From: Sphagnum compactum
Taxonomy: Eukaryota; Bryophyta; Sphagnopsida; Sphagnales
Direction of reading: 5' to 3'
DNA length: 64,000 nucleotides
NCBI GenBank assembly: GCA_965153455.1
Contig: OZ234500.1
Coordinates: 16,801,579 to 16,865,578, forward strand
The translations under genes and the position numbers were made by a program. Below are positions 1 to 12,603 of the stretch, piece by piece. The notes beneath the pieces were generated by a model, which was not told where the DNA came from, made no database searches, and saw nothing but the letters and a program-made list of their open reading frames with translations. Numbering within the stretch: position 1 is the stretch's first letter; each line of letters begins with the position of its first letter.

Positions 1-3000
1 ACGACGACGACGACGACGGCGACGGGCTTGAATGCCGGAGTTCAAGGCCTTAGGAAAGTGGAGAGTTGGCCTGCTGCAAGCCCTGCTACACCAGGCGGAG
101 GTACACCTCGCCTCCGAAGCTGGAGTGGAAGCATTGGGAACTTGGGTGGAGGAGGAGGCGGAGGAGGAGGTCTCTCCAATGGGGCAGGAGGATCAGCTGC
201 CAGCCTGATCTCAGGTACCCATTGATTCTCTTCCAAAACCATCATCTTTCAGGCATGATGAGCATTGCAGAGGAAAGAAAGAAAGAAAGAAAGAATCCAC
301 ATGCTTGCAAGTGACAGAAATGCAGCAAGAAAGAATTCACATGCTTGCAAGTGACAGAAATGCATGAAAAAAGAATTCACATGCTTGCAAGTGACAGGAA
401 TGCATCAAGAAAGAATTCACATGCTTGCAAGTGACAGAAATGCATCAAGAAAGAATTCACATGCTTGCAAGTGACAGAAATGCATCAAGAAAGAATTCAC
501 ATGCTTGTAGTGACAGAAAATCATCATCATCCTCAGCAGCAGGAGCATCCTGATTCCTCTGTGTATGTGTGCGTGTGGAATTCAACTTTTTCATGTAATA
601 CATGCATACAATTGATCATGGCTGAACTTGTCAATCTTGTGAGCTATAGGAACAACAGCTACTCCTCTTAAAGTCGTGGCAGCCTCAAATGGCACAGCAG
701 CAAGCTCCACAACTTCTGGACCAACTTTACCCACAGGAAACATCAGTGGGCTTGGCAGCAATGGCAAAGTGATGTATGCTGGAGGAGGAGGCCATCCTGT
801 ACGTGCAACAGCAGCAGGCAATAAAGAAACTACTGTGAAAGTACACACACCCAGAGCTTCTGGAGTCGGGCTTGTATTTGGGGTTCAATCTGGCAGTAAA
901 GATCAGACAATGAAAGTAGAGACAGCAGCCAGAGGAGCTTCAGCAGCAGCAGATTCTTCTGTGGCTAGCAGAGGGAATATATTTGCAGTGGGTGAGAGCT
1001 TGCTGATCAAGCGGATGCTGTTGAGTGCGGATCCCGAAGAGATCAAGAAAGTGGGCAATGATCAATACAAGAAGGGGAATTTTGCTGAGGCTCTTTCCCT
1101 TTACGATCGTGCAATTCAATTGAGCCCAGGACAGGCCTCTTATCACAGCAATCGAGCAGCAGCACTCACAGGGTTGGGGCGCTTGGCTGAGGCTGTCCAG
1201 GAATGTGAAAAGGCAATCAAACTGAATTCTTCCTCTGTTCGAGCTCATCAACGTCTTGCAACCTTGTGTTTGAGGTAACCAAAATCTCCATTTTCCTCCT
1301 CCTCCTGGCACCAGCTCAAAAAGAGCTTCTTTGCCTTGTTGACAAAGTTCAAGGGATTGTGTGTAGCTGTTGGATTTTGCTGGCAACAATATGTTGTTGA
1401 TTTTCAGGTATGAAGTGATGGCTGCAGATTAGGTCGACTACAGGGTGCCAAGAAGCATCTCCAAATTGCAGCTCAGCAAAACATTGACATGGGTGACATG
1501 CAACGGGTGGTGGAGAAGGTGGAGAAGCATTTGCAAAATTGCTACAATTCACGGAGTGCTGCTGACTGGAGTGCTGTTGTGAGAGAGATGGATGCTGCGA
1601 TCGTAGCTGGGGCTGATTCTGCTCCACAGGTTTGAAATCCTTGACACTTACTGAATTCCGTGCAGGCCATCCTCTGCATCCCATCTTCATCTAGCAGCAC
1701 TGCTTGAATTGACTCCATCCTCAAGCAAAGCACTTATCATGCAGTCTGCAAGTGACTTGTAACTATTGAGATGCATGACAGAGATTTGCGACTAGGTCTG
1801 CTGATTTTCACACACATATAGTTCCTCAAAACCGTGTGCCTCTGTAGGGTGATCAAGTTCCAGGTCTAAATGGGATAAAATGACCCACATTTGCCTCCTT
1901 TGTCTTGAATAGGTAGTCTTGAAAATGGACTGACAGGCTGATGTGGCTGCAAACTGGTATTGGTTGGTCTGTTGTTTTTTTACATTGGTTGCACAATTCG
2001 AACTGTGCTTAAAAGCATTGGTTACAATCCTTAATAAGTGCTTCTGAGTATTCTATACTCATTAGATTCCTTTCGAAGTCATCATAGTGATACAATGTTA
2101 CATTTCCAACACTAGTGTTGTAGAAAAACATCACACATTTTCTACAAATTGCAACCCTCCCCTTACCGCTAGAACTAATTGCAACTGTTGTTATCTTGAA
2201 GAATATTATGCCATGGACTAAAAATCATAACGTAGCTATATTTATTGCTTGCAGCTTTTTGCACTGAAAGCAGAGGCCTTTTTGAAACTTCACAAATATG
2301 AAGAAGCAGACATACTCCTTGCAACTGCACACAAAATTGAGAGTGGGCTATCAAAATCAACCAGCATCCAAGCTGATATTAGAACTCTCCTCGTCCAGGC
2401 TCAAGTGGACATGACTCTCGGCAGGTAAAAGAAAGTCTCATTGTTGGGTGCAATCTAGAAATTCAGTACATGATGAACTAACTTAGCAAAAGTATTTGCA
2501 GTGTAAACCCAGGCTGAATGTGGTCTAATCTGCTTGCTGTTTGAAATGGCCTATTTGTATCAAGGTTTGAAGGAGCTGTAACTGCAGCAGAGAAAGCAGT
2601 GTATTTTGATCCTCAGAATGCTGAGGCATCACACACATTGAGAAGGGCACGAGCTGTAGCAGCTGCCCGAACCACTGGCAATAACTTGTATAAAGCAGGC
2701 AGAGTGCAAGAAGCATCAGTGGCCTACAGTGAGGGTCTCCAGTACGACCCGACCAATGCTATTCTGCTTTGTAATCGGGCAGCTTGCAGGTTTGGTTTCT
2801 GTGCTGACCTTCAATACATGTAGCAACACATTGAAGACAGTAGTTCTTGTACTTAGTACAAATCTCTTGGAAGCATTCAGCATCAATTTTCTTTCAAGTT
2901 CATGATATGTTGATGTCAGGAGGAATGGATCCAGGCCAAAAAGCTTGATGAATTTTACAAGTGAAGAAATGATGAGATTTCCTGAGAACCCATTCTCACC

Positions 3001-4609
3001 AAAGGAAACAAGCATGCATGTATGCTGCAGGTCTAAACTAGGTCATTATGAAAAAGCTGTGGAAGATTGCAATGCAGCTCTGGATGCTCAACCGTACTAC
3101 ACAAAAGCTCTTCTAAGACGTGCTCATTCTTATTCCAAGGTAAAATCTATTTTTCCACACCCCCTTGTGGGTTTTTCTTCCTCACTAGACAGAAGAAGAA
3201 GAAGAAGAAGAGAGTTGCAGCAGCTGTCTGTCATTCTCCCCTCATGGTCTGAGCACTTTTAAAGAAGCCCCCATTCCTTTGGGTTTTTGAAATTGGATAT
3301 GTAACAGATGGAGCGATGGGACCAGTCACTGAAGGATTATGAGGCCTTGAGAAAAGAAATGCCTGCAAATAGGGATGTTGAACGTGCACTGTTTGAGGTC
3401 CAAGCTGCAATAAAAAAGTTGAGAGGATCTGCAACAGAACCGAAGAAGCAGTTTGGTTTTGAAGTTGATGTCTGCAGCAATGATCAATTAAGGGAGGCCA
3501 TCTCAAATCATGGTATGCAGAATTTGGTTGTATGATTTCACACTGTTTCCAGAGCACGATTTTCCTGCGTTAGAGTATCTCCAACCCTGCTCAGTATGTG
3601 GCCCTCCAACAGTATTGCTCACATCCAAGATTAGTTTTCCTTTTTTTTTTCCCTTTCCAAACCCACCCATAAAACTGAAACTGGGAGTGCAAAAGGTGGG
3701 AGACTATTAATAGCAACCCACCTAGACCAATCAAACCATCTAGCCAATCAACAGCAGATGTGAGGCTTTGCCGTGCCTTTTGCCAGCCTCAGCATCCTGT
3801 GCAAAAATGCTGGGCCAAAACCATTTTGATGAGCCAAACTGGCAGGCTTTGACTTTGCTTCATCCATAGTTTGCTGTACAGTGCACCAGTGGTGTTGCTC
3901 TTAGAAATCCTTGATGGGTGGAACAAGCTCTTATTATTCAGGTACTAGTATATGAATACAGATTGAGGCTTGAAAGGCATCATTACCATATATGTACCCT
4001 AGAGTCAGTACATATATGGAAATTGGCAACAGGAACTTGCAGTGGGTCATTGTAATGTGGACTAACTTTTGCACTAACTTTTGCACATTTAGGGATAGCG
4101 GTGGTGCAATTTAACACAAGATGGAGTGAAGGATGTAGACAAATGGCATCAGTTGTGGAGCAACTTTACAAACTAAACCCGACTGTGAACTTCTTTAAGG
4201 TCATCATCTACGCATCCTCCATCCTTTTTTCAAAAGAACCAAATACACAATCCTTTACTCCAAAAATGCATGTGCACAAATAGAGCAGCCCAACACCAAT
4301 TTTACTTATAATTTTTGCCACTCTGGCAGGTTTCTCATAGAAGTGGAAAAGGGGGTTGTCTGGCATTCCATTTTCTGCATCTCTTCCGTATATATGCAGT
4401 GTGCGATTGTGTTATTCAGACACTAATTGGTCTCTTGTATGGTTTTTATGCAGGTGGACATCGAGGCAAATCCATATCTGGCAAAGGCTGAAAATGTGGA
4501 TTCTGTGCCTACATTCAAGATCTACAAGAATGGGTTCAAGGTGATGGAGTTACCTAACCCAACACCTCAAGCATTGGAGAATGCTCTAAGCCACTTATGT
4601 AAGTACTAG
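1..4609 (+). CDS. TTL: TPR and thioredoxin-fold protein of the TTL family (5' partial)
   Basis: Exons that close in phase are <1-214, 650-1274, 1428-1629, 2255-2424, 2565-2789, 3031-3139, 3308-3512, 4093-4199 and 4454-4609 (stop). They give 670 residues. Residues about 1-195 are low-complexity Gly/Ser/Ala-rich. Two TPRs follow (from [18 protein letters not shown], about 199-280), then further TPRs (exons 4-7), then a C-terminal thioredoxin fold (about 563-670, ending with [11 protein letters not shown]). This is the architecture of plant TTL proteins, which are known as scaffolds in osmotic-stress and brassinosteroid signalling. The usual WCxxC site reads WSEGC (4122-4136), so only the second cysteine remains and disulfide chemistry is unlikely; this degeneration is typical of the family. 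The start codon lies before the window. The exon 2 acceptor could also be at 659, three codons shorter. It is convergent with the TRM-like gene. Intron 1 carries a tandem repeat and intron 7 a MITE. Confidence 0.93.
287..524 (+). repeat. 40-bp tandem repeat, six units, in TTL intron 1
   Basis: Units start at 287, 327, 367, 407, 447 and 487. The 40-base unit carries AAGAAAGAATTCACATGCTT followed by a GTGACAGAAATGC-containing half. The first five copies are near identical and the last is slightly shortened. The array is preceded by a short (GAAA)n run. It sits wholly inside intron 1, between the exons ending at 214 and starting at 650. There are no unique spacers, so it is a minisatellite and not a CRISPR array. 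Confidence 0.92.
3571..3904. mobile_element. MITE-like element in TTL intron 7
   Basis: The left end reads TTAGAGTATCTCCAACCCTG. The right end, read in reverse, begins TAAGAGCAACACCACTGG, giving imperfect terminal inverted repeats. The interior has no ORF. It is clearly related to 25545-26126: both share blocks such as TCTAGCCAATCAA, CACATCCAA and an AATAGCAA(A/C)CCAC segment in the same order. About 334 bp, so a non-autonomous DNA transposon is the best reading. The superfamily is not determined. Confidence 0.6.
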
Positions 4610-4668
4610 AAGCAGCCATCCATTTGTATACAATTTGATAGGGAATACTTCATAATTCACAAGAAAAG

Positions 4669-4674
4669 AATAAA
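4669..4674 (+). terminator. Poly(A) signal of the TTL gene
   Basis: A canonical AATAAA lies 60 bases after the TTL stop codon, in an AT-rich stretch. Its position fits a plant near-upstream polyadenylation element. The cleavage site itself cannot be read from sequence. Confidence 0.45.
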
Positions 4675-6400
4675 GTACGATTGTGCTAATTGCGCACATA
4701 GATTATACATATCCCAAATTGAAAATGTATCCATCAGGTCTTTGTCTTCACTCTCTCTCTCTCTGGGAGGAGCCTCACCTTCTTTCCTTATACAGGAGGC
4801 CTCAGTGTCAAGGGCAGAGCAATATCTCACAGCTAACCCAACACCCATTTTCACATGAAAAAAATATTTGAGACTGCAACTAGTTTAGCCTTGCCTGTAA
4901 TTATGGTTCAAAAAATTTAGGTGGCATTTGCTTGTCTGTATGGAAGCAAGCCTTTCTGTACCCATGTTATAATTCTTAGAGTTGATTCCATGATATGTTA
5001 ATGAAGAAACCAGACTTGTTTGCACACTGGACTATGAGAGGGAAAAAAAAAATGGGTCTCTTCATCGAAGGGATTTGCAAAGACATTGTGATTGAGTGAA
5101 ACTAAGACAAATCAACTACCACATTTATTATTCCTGCATTTGTTTCCTTTTAATACTCATTGAAACTCTGATTTTTCCTTGAACTAAAAGACACCTTATC
5201 TTTCTTCATAGCTTTTATCTTCTGGACTCAAAATACTAAGCACTACAAACTCATGCTAAACATGTGTGCGAATTGTTGATGCACAAGCTATCAAAAGGAA
5301 CATCCATGATTTTATTGTCACAAACATCATCAATCAACTTCACGATTGATGCATTATTTCCAAAACATTATATTGGACCAACCATTTAGGTGATGCATGT
5401 CCATAATGTAAGTTAGCCCTGTATTGTTTAACTTGTCCCGTATGGATGAATTTTATCCATGAACATCATTTATTCATGCATTATGAATGAATGATTTCAT
5501 CATCATCATCATCCTCCATACAAGATGATTTTATTTAATATTTTCCATTTTCAATCATTCCGAATGGGAATCATCTTCACCATTAGTCATTGTTCATCCA
5601 TCATGGATATTTTTCAATAGGATTGTGGTCTTTAAGGGAAGTTTTCTTTGAATAAACTTGTTTTCCAACAAAATTCACATGAAATGTGTAATACAACCAG
5701 TGGTTTTTTTGTTGATAGCAAATTTTCGCAAATTTGGTACCATATTTGTAAAGGAACATTCACACTATAACAAGTCTTGAGCACCACCCATGCTATGTTG
5801 CATGGCAAGAGTACTAGGATGCACTAAACCCCAATGCTATAAACCTCAAACGATAAGGGATCTCTATTATCAAGTGTCTTCACATAACTATGGTAGAGTA
5901 TAAAACCAACTCATCATGCTCTTTGTGGATTCAGGGTTTAGTCCTGAGTCACAAAACTTGCAAGGGGAAATGTGCAGTCCAAAATCAATCTTCCACACTT
6001 AGAGTTTTGAGTTTTACGTACACAACTCTTGTGTCATATATCTACTAGAGGGCACCCTGAAGGCTTCCTTGGAGAAAACAGGTATGCAGGTGCCGATCAG
6101 CAACCAAACTATCCATCCAGCAACTACAAAGACCTGCTTGTCTGCCTGCAACAACTTGTTAAGGGAATCCTGTTGTGGTCCCAAATTTGGGACCGATCTT
6201 CTTGCTAGTAACTCTTGCTAAAAGTTGTTTAGTTTACATACACAGCTTGGGGAGAGATTTCACAGGTCTCAGAGAATGTTCAAAGTTGTTTCTTTCACTG
6301 GACCAACCACTAATTCAAAACAAGGACACTACATAATTAATGGGGGATTGGGTGGCGACCAATCCCCCTCTAATAGAACCCATCTTTGGATTCTCGTGAT
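4675..6400. other. Intergenic region between convergent TTL and TRM-like genes
   Basis: No coding sequence is supported here. The region is AT-rich with low-complexity (TCA)n near 5500. Two notable structures stand out: a perfect 18-base palindrome at 6177-6194 and a 10-bp GC-rich hairpin at 6342-6368, just past the TRM-like stop codon. Both gene 3' ends run into this interval. Confidence 0.6.
6342..6368 (-). promoter_or_regulatory. GC-rich hairpin in the TRM-like 3' UTR
   Basis: GGGGGATTGG (6342-6351) is followed by a 7-base loop and the perfect complement CCAATCCCCC (6359-6368). It starts 33 bases beyond the TRM-like stop on the transcribed strand, so it probably lies in the 3' UTR. The role is unknown; it could affect mRNA stability or 3' processing. 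Confidence 0.4.
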
Positions 6401-9400
6401 TTACAAGTAGAACTTGTGAATGGTCTTTGAATCCTGAAATAAATCGGATATGAGCTCATCAAACATGACCTCGAAAATCGTGTGCTCAATGTCAACACCC
6501 AATTCTTCAACTTCTCGACTTAATTCAAACCATCTACATCCATGCACCCTCATATCTCTATCCACAAGACTCTGCAATGCATTGGTAGCAAAGTTGCGCC
6601 ACTCGCAAATCTTCCCATAGACTTCAGTCACCAACTTCCCACCAGACTTGCTGTCCAGCTGCAGTTTTTTTCTTGCTGCTGACACAACATCATCCCTGTA
6701 TGCAAATTGCAGATCACAAAACACATCCAGAATGATCTCACTCACACTGTCAAATAGTAGTCTTCGGTCACCACGCTGCCACAGAGAGCCTTGACATGAT
6801 GGGTTCTTCTTAACAAAATTTTCTTCCCTGCTGCTACTAGTGCTGCTCTGTTGCAGCAGCTCTGTTGCATTATCATCATCATCATCATCCATGTCCTTGT
6901 CCTGCAATGAGATGGTGGTGCTCCTCTGGAGTTCAAGTTGCTCAAACAAAAATGGGTTGAATAGACAAACTCCTGGACAAAAACATGTTTGCATGGGATT
7001 TGAGAGAAATTTGGAGGCATCGAGAACTTCTTGGATGTAGCTCATCTCTTCCTGTTCACTGTCTACCAGTGAATTTGATGCAGGCATCATCGTGTTGTTA
7101 CTCCAGAAACTGGATATGTCTAGAAGGGCATGCCGAACTTGATTGCTCTCAGAAACTACCACCAAAAATGGCCGTCCTCCACCAGAGGTGCCTGCAGTCT
7201 CAGCAACTCCTTGAAGAGCCTCTTTGTCCAAAAGTAACGAAGGTTCTGAACTTGCAGTATTGTACCCATCCTCCACTATCCCATCAAGACTCTGCTCAGA
7301 TTCTGACAAAAACCAGAACACCGCAAGTAAAGAAGGGCCTTATTAGAGAGTCAGTCCCAAGACTTTAGCAAAAGTAAGAAATTCACAAGGGGTACTCAAA
7401 CTTGTGAAGCCCCTCATGTGGGTGCCTTACACGCTACACATTCATTTGAAGTGACAAGATATGTTCTTCAAGAAATGATCCAAAACAAAAGGAGACCTGT
7501 GCCCCTGAACACACACAGGAGACCAATTTTAGGCCCTGCTGCCATTTTTTTATAGGGCTAGGTTCTTTGCAGGAAGTACCAGAGATGCTTTCCTCAGAAG
7601 TGGTTGGGCTTTCATCAAGGAATGGGGATTCGAGAATTGATACAGGACTTGGATGCCCACATTCTTCCATCAAAGCATGCTGCAGCTTTGCATCAACATC
7701 CTCCTTGTCCAACTGTGTCAAGCTGGGGACTTCAGTATTGTCCAAAATCTTCTTTACGAATATTGGGGTTGTCTTCATCGGATCCTCACTCCAGCCAACA
7801 TCCAATGTGATCTTTAGGTTCTGAAACCCCCCTCCCAATATGGACCAACCACAAAGAAAAATCGGATGTCACAATTTGAAGATCTGATACTCTACTTCTG
7901 CAATATAATTAACCCACGTTGTCTGAAATACCATAGGGTTGAATCTTATGATAAAAATTGAAAATGACTTGGGTCCCTCAAAGACTCAGATGTAACTAGA
8001 AGATCTGTAATAGAAAATATTAGAGTGATGTGTATACTACTAACATACAAGATGATTGACAATTGCACTCGGTGTTGCTGAACATGAATGGAGAGGAGGT
8101 CAATCCTTACTTCTTGGTTGTTGTTGTGATCAGGAGAGCTGCAACCATGGAATGCTATGCTCGAGCTGTTAGTACTGAAATCAAGTTGGACAATATTGTC
8201 ATCATTTTCAGGTAAACTCAAAAGCTTTGAGCCCCAAATTCGATTCAAGCTTGTAACCTCTGTTTCAGATACAAAGAATTGGCACAAACTGGAATGACCT
8301 TGCTGAATAGAGGATGATGATGATGATGATGATGACAATGACAAATCCTTTTTGTCATGGTCATGACGCTGCAGGTTCTGCAATGAGCTCTTTGTAGAAC
8401 CCCCTGGGACTGGAAAGTCTTCTGAAAATGTTTTGGGAATCCAATCATTACACATCATTCCAGGGGTTGTTGAAGTGGAATTTTCAGATCTGATCATAGA
8501 ATCATCTTCCTTAGATCTTCGTTTCAAATGGGTCTCATCCCATGGGAGCTCTGGAAAAACTACTTTGTTGACACTCCTTTCTGTTGTTGCATGGAACAGA
8601 GATGTCTTCTTCCCGGCATTGAATTGTGGATTCGTCAATAAATGGGTTTGTGAATTTGACAACAATGACTCCCTTGGAACAGAAGCAGCTGTCAACTCAC
8701 TTTCTCGCACAGCATCATCACCTGTCAAGTTTCCAGCAATGTTGTCACCCGGAACCAACAGCTCCAGATCACAACAAGTTGTCTTCATCATCTTCACAGT
8801 CCCATCAGGTCTGCGGATTTTAATTTGGTTTTTTCTGCCAGAAGGTTGGAACCTTGAATGTTTGTCTAAAGTGGCAGCGCTGGCAGCAGCAGCAGCAGCT
8901 TCAAAAGATCTGCAGCTATGCCATAGTATTGACCTCCTCACATCAAGACTTTGTGACTCTAGGCAGCTATCTCCTTCTTCATCACTCCATTCTCTTTTGA
9001 TCCTGTGTTTTTTATTACTGTGCAGCTTCTCAGAATTTGGCACACCTCCACAGATCACCTTTGCATCCAATGCTGCATTGCCTGGGTTGGGAAGTTGGTG
9101 ACTTTGAACATATGTGTTGGAATGTGTTGGCATGCATTTCTCTTGGTCCCCAGTAGTCTCCTTGTTTTCTTCCTTGAACATGGCTCTGGATTTGAACTGC
9201 TGTATCATTCCATATGGACCCCCGATTGGCTGCAAACTTGGCCTTCTATTCACTACAGTTGCTGGAGTCTGTAGGTCCTTGACAAATCTCAAACTCCATC
9301 CATCAAATTTTGACTCAAATTTGCATTGAGGCTGAGCTTCTTCCCACCTTGTATTGACTTGTTTGACTGGGGACTCCTGCTGCTCTTTCTCCATCTGCTG

Positions 9401-12400
9401 CTGCTCCAAAGCTGTCATCTTTTTGGATTCATCATTCTGCAAGTTTGAAACCCCAGAGAAGACCTTGTTGATTTGCTGTTGACGGTCACTAAATTTCTGT
9501 TTTTCAGCAACTTTTTTTCTTTGAGTACTTTGCAGTGAGTTCTGAGCTTCATAGGGATCATGGCTCCTTTGGCTGGGCAGTTCAATTTTGGTGAAGAGGC
9601 GGTGGTGGGTACTGTCACTTGTGTTTGTTTGGTTTCCCAAGTTAGTCTTGAACTCCAGGATTGAAGCCTCTGGAGAGCCCAAAATTTTGGGACTCGAGAG
9701 GAGGTGGCTTCGAGAAGAGAGAAGAAATGGAGAACTTGGTTGAGACTTCTCTGCTATCAAAGAATGCTCATGAAATATCCCCAAGTTCCCTTGTTGCACT
9801 AGTAGTTTTGATCCATGATCATGATCATCTTCTGTTGCATGATGGTGGCTTGAAAATGCTGATTCTCCCCAGAGCACTTCACTTGCACTCAAGTTGGAAG
9901 TCAAACAATGTCGTCCAGTACTGCCATGGCAGCTACAGCTCCTTCTGATCACCTTGCAGCTGGCCTCCTCCTCAGTTCTTGAGCACGCCTCATCACTTCC
10001 ACAGCTTCCTTGTCTTTCCAAATTTTTGGAGCTTGTAATAACATGATTGGAGCCCAGCTGATTTTTCGCTGAATATGGTGACCCCTGAATCGACTCCAAA
10101 CAATGTGTTGTTGGCTCAAATCTGAGCTTTGCATCCAAATCTGGGTGCAGGACATTGTCTAGTAAACATGACTCTGGAGTCAAGAAAAATCCTTTCCTCT
10201 CCTTGAGGATATTGTTCCCACTAGAATGAGCTTGAAAATCAGAAGGTAGACTCAGTGTGTCCAAGGCAGCTTGACGTGCTGCTTCCGCTGGTCCCTTGAG
10301 TGTTGTTCTCATACCACTTGGACCAAAAGGAGCATCTTGATGCTCCTCCTCCTCTAGATTGTCCAGATCAAGCTTCCATCGAGTTGCAGGCTGCTGCCAC
10401 TTTTCTGTCACTGAAGATTGTGTTGTGCTCAGATGATTCTCATCATCAAGCAAATCAGCACAAGGTCGATGTTGAGGAGGATGCATGAGATCAGTTGGAG
10501 TTTTTCCAGCTGCACGCAGTGACTCAAGGCCCATCAATCGAGCAACCACCCCTGGAGGAGGAGGAGGATGTGGTGCTTCTTCTTGTAGCTTGTTTCGGTC
10601 ATCACTGAATGTCAATGATCGGCTGAAGAGATGCTGCTTCCTTGACAAAAGCATCTTGTTCCTTGGCCTGGTAACCCCATAACATGAATGATTCTCTTCT
10701 CCATTCTGCTGCCCCCATGGAAACAAATATATACTCTCACAAGGTCAGAAAGCAGACCTAGAGAACTAGCTCAAAGAACTAGAGATGACATGAGCAAGAC
10801 GTAAAAGTAGTCTCTTACAATCAGCAGCTAGATCATCGCCAGTGCAAGCTACACTCAACCAATTTGGATTGTCACAGTGGCATATTTGTAATGTGGGTGT
10901 AATCCAAACAGTGCAAATGTACTTTATGTTACATTCGGCCACACAACACATGTATAAAACAGTGATCTCTAAATAGGATTTCTTTCCATATCTGCAGTGC
11001 GGGTTTAGGGTTAAGACAAGACAAATGTATTCTATGCTACATTCAGGCACACATGTACAAAATCATAATCTCTAGACAGGAGAGATTTTTCTACAGATTT
11101 GCCATGTGGGTGTCGTTCAAACAAACAGGACATTTATGTATTTCATGTTACATGTGGGCAAACATGCACAACAACATACTAATCTGTAGGTGAGAATTTT
11201 TCTACATATTTGCAGTGTGGGTGTGATTCTAACTGTGCAAATTTATTTTATGCTACATTATATTTAGGCACATATGTGTGTTTAGCTGGGATTTTTCTAA
11301 ATGGAAAAAAATGACTTGAAGTCAATCAAGAAGTTGTTGATGTTGTTGCCTAACTACTTAGTGTCATCGTAGTGCTCAAAAAAAGAAAATACAAAGGAAA
11401 TGTTTCCCAAATGGATTGACTTATGGAACCTCTTTTTTTCTGGCCACTTTTTGGTCCACTCAACCTTGCAATCAACAACCTTGCACTCACCCATCACCAT
11501 TCAAGCCCTCTAGCTAGCTCTCAAGTAGAGAAGAGAATGAGAGAGGTCCAAGATCCTCACCTGCAACAAAAACTTGCGTGCCGGTCTTCTGATACAATTA
11601 GAATCTGTGCACTGATCCTTGATGAAGCCTTGATGATGACCACTACCACCAGAGCTACTCAATCGTGATCTCCTTCTGCGAGGACTTATGGAGTCTGCTT
11701 GCATGCCTGGCAGTGACCCATGACCTACCCACCCACCGACCCACCCATCAACCACCACACACAAGATCTGCAATCAGAAAACTTAGCAAGAGGGCCTAAA
11801 AAACACATGATGAGCCTGAGAGACTAGTACTAACTTTCTTTGGAGCAGCTGGTTGAGAATTTGAGATGCGCAACAAGTACAAATTCTATCAAGTTGAGGA
11901 CATTGGATTTGAGCTTCAGGATCTTCTTGAACTGCAAGGATTTTGGAGGTTGAACTTTGATGCAGATAGAGAGACTACCTACAACTACATCATGTTGTTT
12001 GAAGTTCATGAGCTGATGTGTGAGTCTCTCTCTGTCTGGTTTCTGAGCTGCATTGGTACTACAGAGAGATGTGAATATGAAACAGGTCATGGGTGGGAGG
12101 GAGCTGGGCATTGAACCTGGAGTTGACATGCGGTTGGAGGATGCAGAAGGAATTCGTTTGCCAGGATGATGATGCCAATCAAAGAGTTGCTGCAAGAGAG
12201 AGCTAACACAACCCTGAACTCGGGGTGACTGCACATGATTGAAAGCTGTGGAGCTGCTGGGATAGTTACAGGAGAAGTTCTCATGATCCACACTCATCAT
12301 GTAAAGAACTTCCTCAGAGAAAGAAACACTCAAGCCTGTCACTCACTCCCAGCAGCTTCCTGCCAGTTGAATCTCAGGTGAGATGAAGAAGAAGAAGAAG

Positions 12401-12603
12401 AATATAAGCTTGAATCTTCTGTGGAGTTGATTCTCACCACCCCAGCATGCCAACAGCAGATTCACTTCACTCCAAAGTTCAGCAGCTGGCACCCCTTGGA
12501 AAATATGATTCTGCTGCAGCAATAGATATATAAATATTTTTCTTAGACCTGCAGCTGTTGCAGAGGTTGATGAGCTGATTGCTTCAGGCCAAGAAAGCTT
12601 CAT
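6401..12603 (-). CDS. TRM / LONGIFOLIA-like protein (DUF3741 and DUF4378)
   Basis: Minus-strand exons are 12603-12549, 12335-12117, 11706-11561, 10708-8111, 7820-7580 and 7302-6401. Every junction has GT-AG and matching phase, giving 1386 residues. The N-terminal region has the conserved block QGCVSSLLQQLFDWHHHPGK (exon 2). Exon 4 has the VVARLMGLESL motif of DUF3741 near residue 194. The C-terminal exon carries DUF4378 (about 1170-1380), ending with GVDIEHTIFEVMFDEL, the motif that in TRM proteins recruits TON1. Family members organise cortical microtubules and preprophase-band complexes and affect organ elongation. Between the motifs the protein is long and low-complexity (Ser, Ala and Asp runs). 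The start at 12603 is favoured because it restores phase; a start inside exon 2 (12300, two Met codons) is possible. The exon 4 acceptor has a tandem CAGCAG, so one Gln may be optional. The exact TRM subgroup cannot be assigned. Confidence 0.9.
10880..11300. repeat. Diverged ~107-bp tandem repeat in TRM-like intron 3
   Basis: Four diverged units start with a TATTTG(C/T)A(G/A)TGTGGGTGT-type block near 10883, 10989, 11096 and 11208. Each is followed by a cATTTATTTTATGcTACAT-like block and a GGCACACATGT-like block. The spacing is 104-112 bp. The repeats lie in the intron between exons 11706-11561 and 10708-8111. No ORF is present. Confidence 0.7.

Noticed and set aside
287-524. CRISPR-like array of 40-bp repeats
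   Set aside because: The repeats are directly adjacent with no unique spacers, in a plant intron. It is a minisatellite.
8433-9101. 222-codon plus-strand ORF
   Set aside because: It lies wholly antisense to the large TRM-like exon 10708-8111, whose frame is supported by family motifs and splice phase. It is a shadow of that exon.
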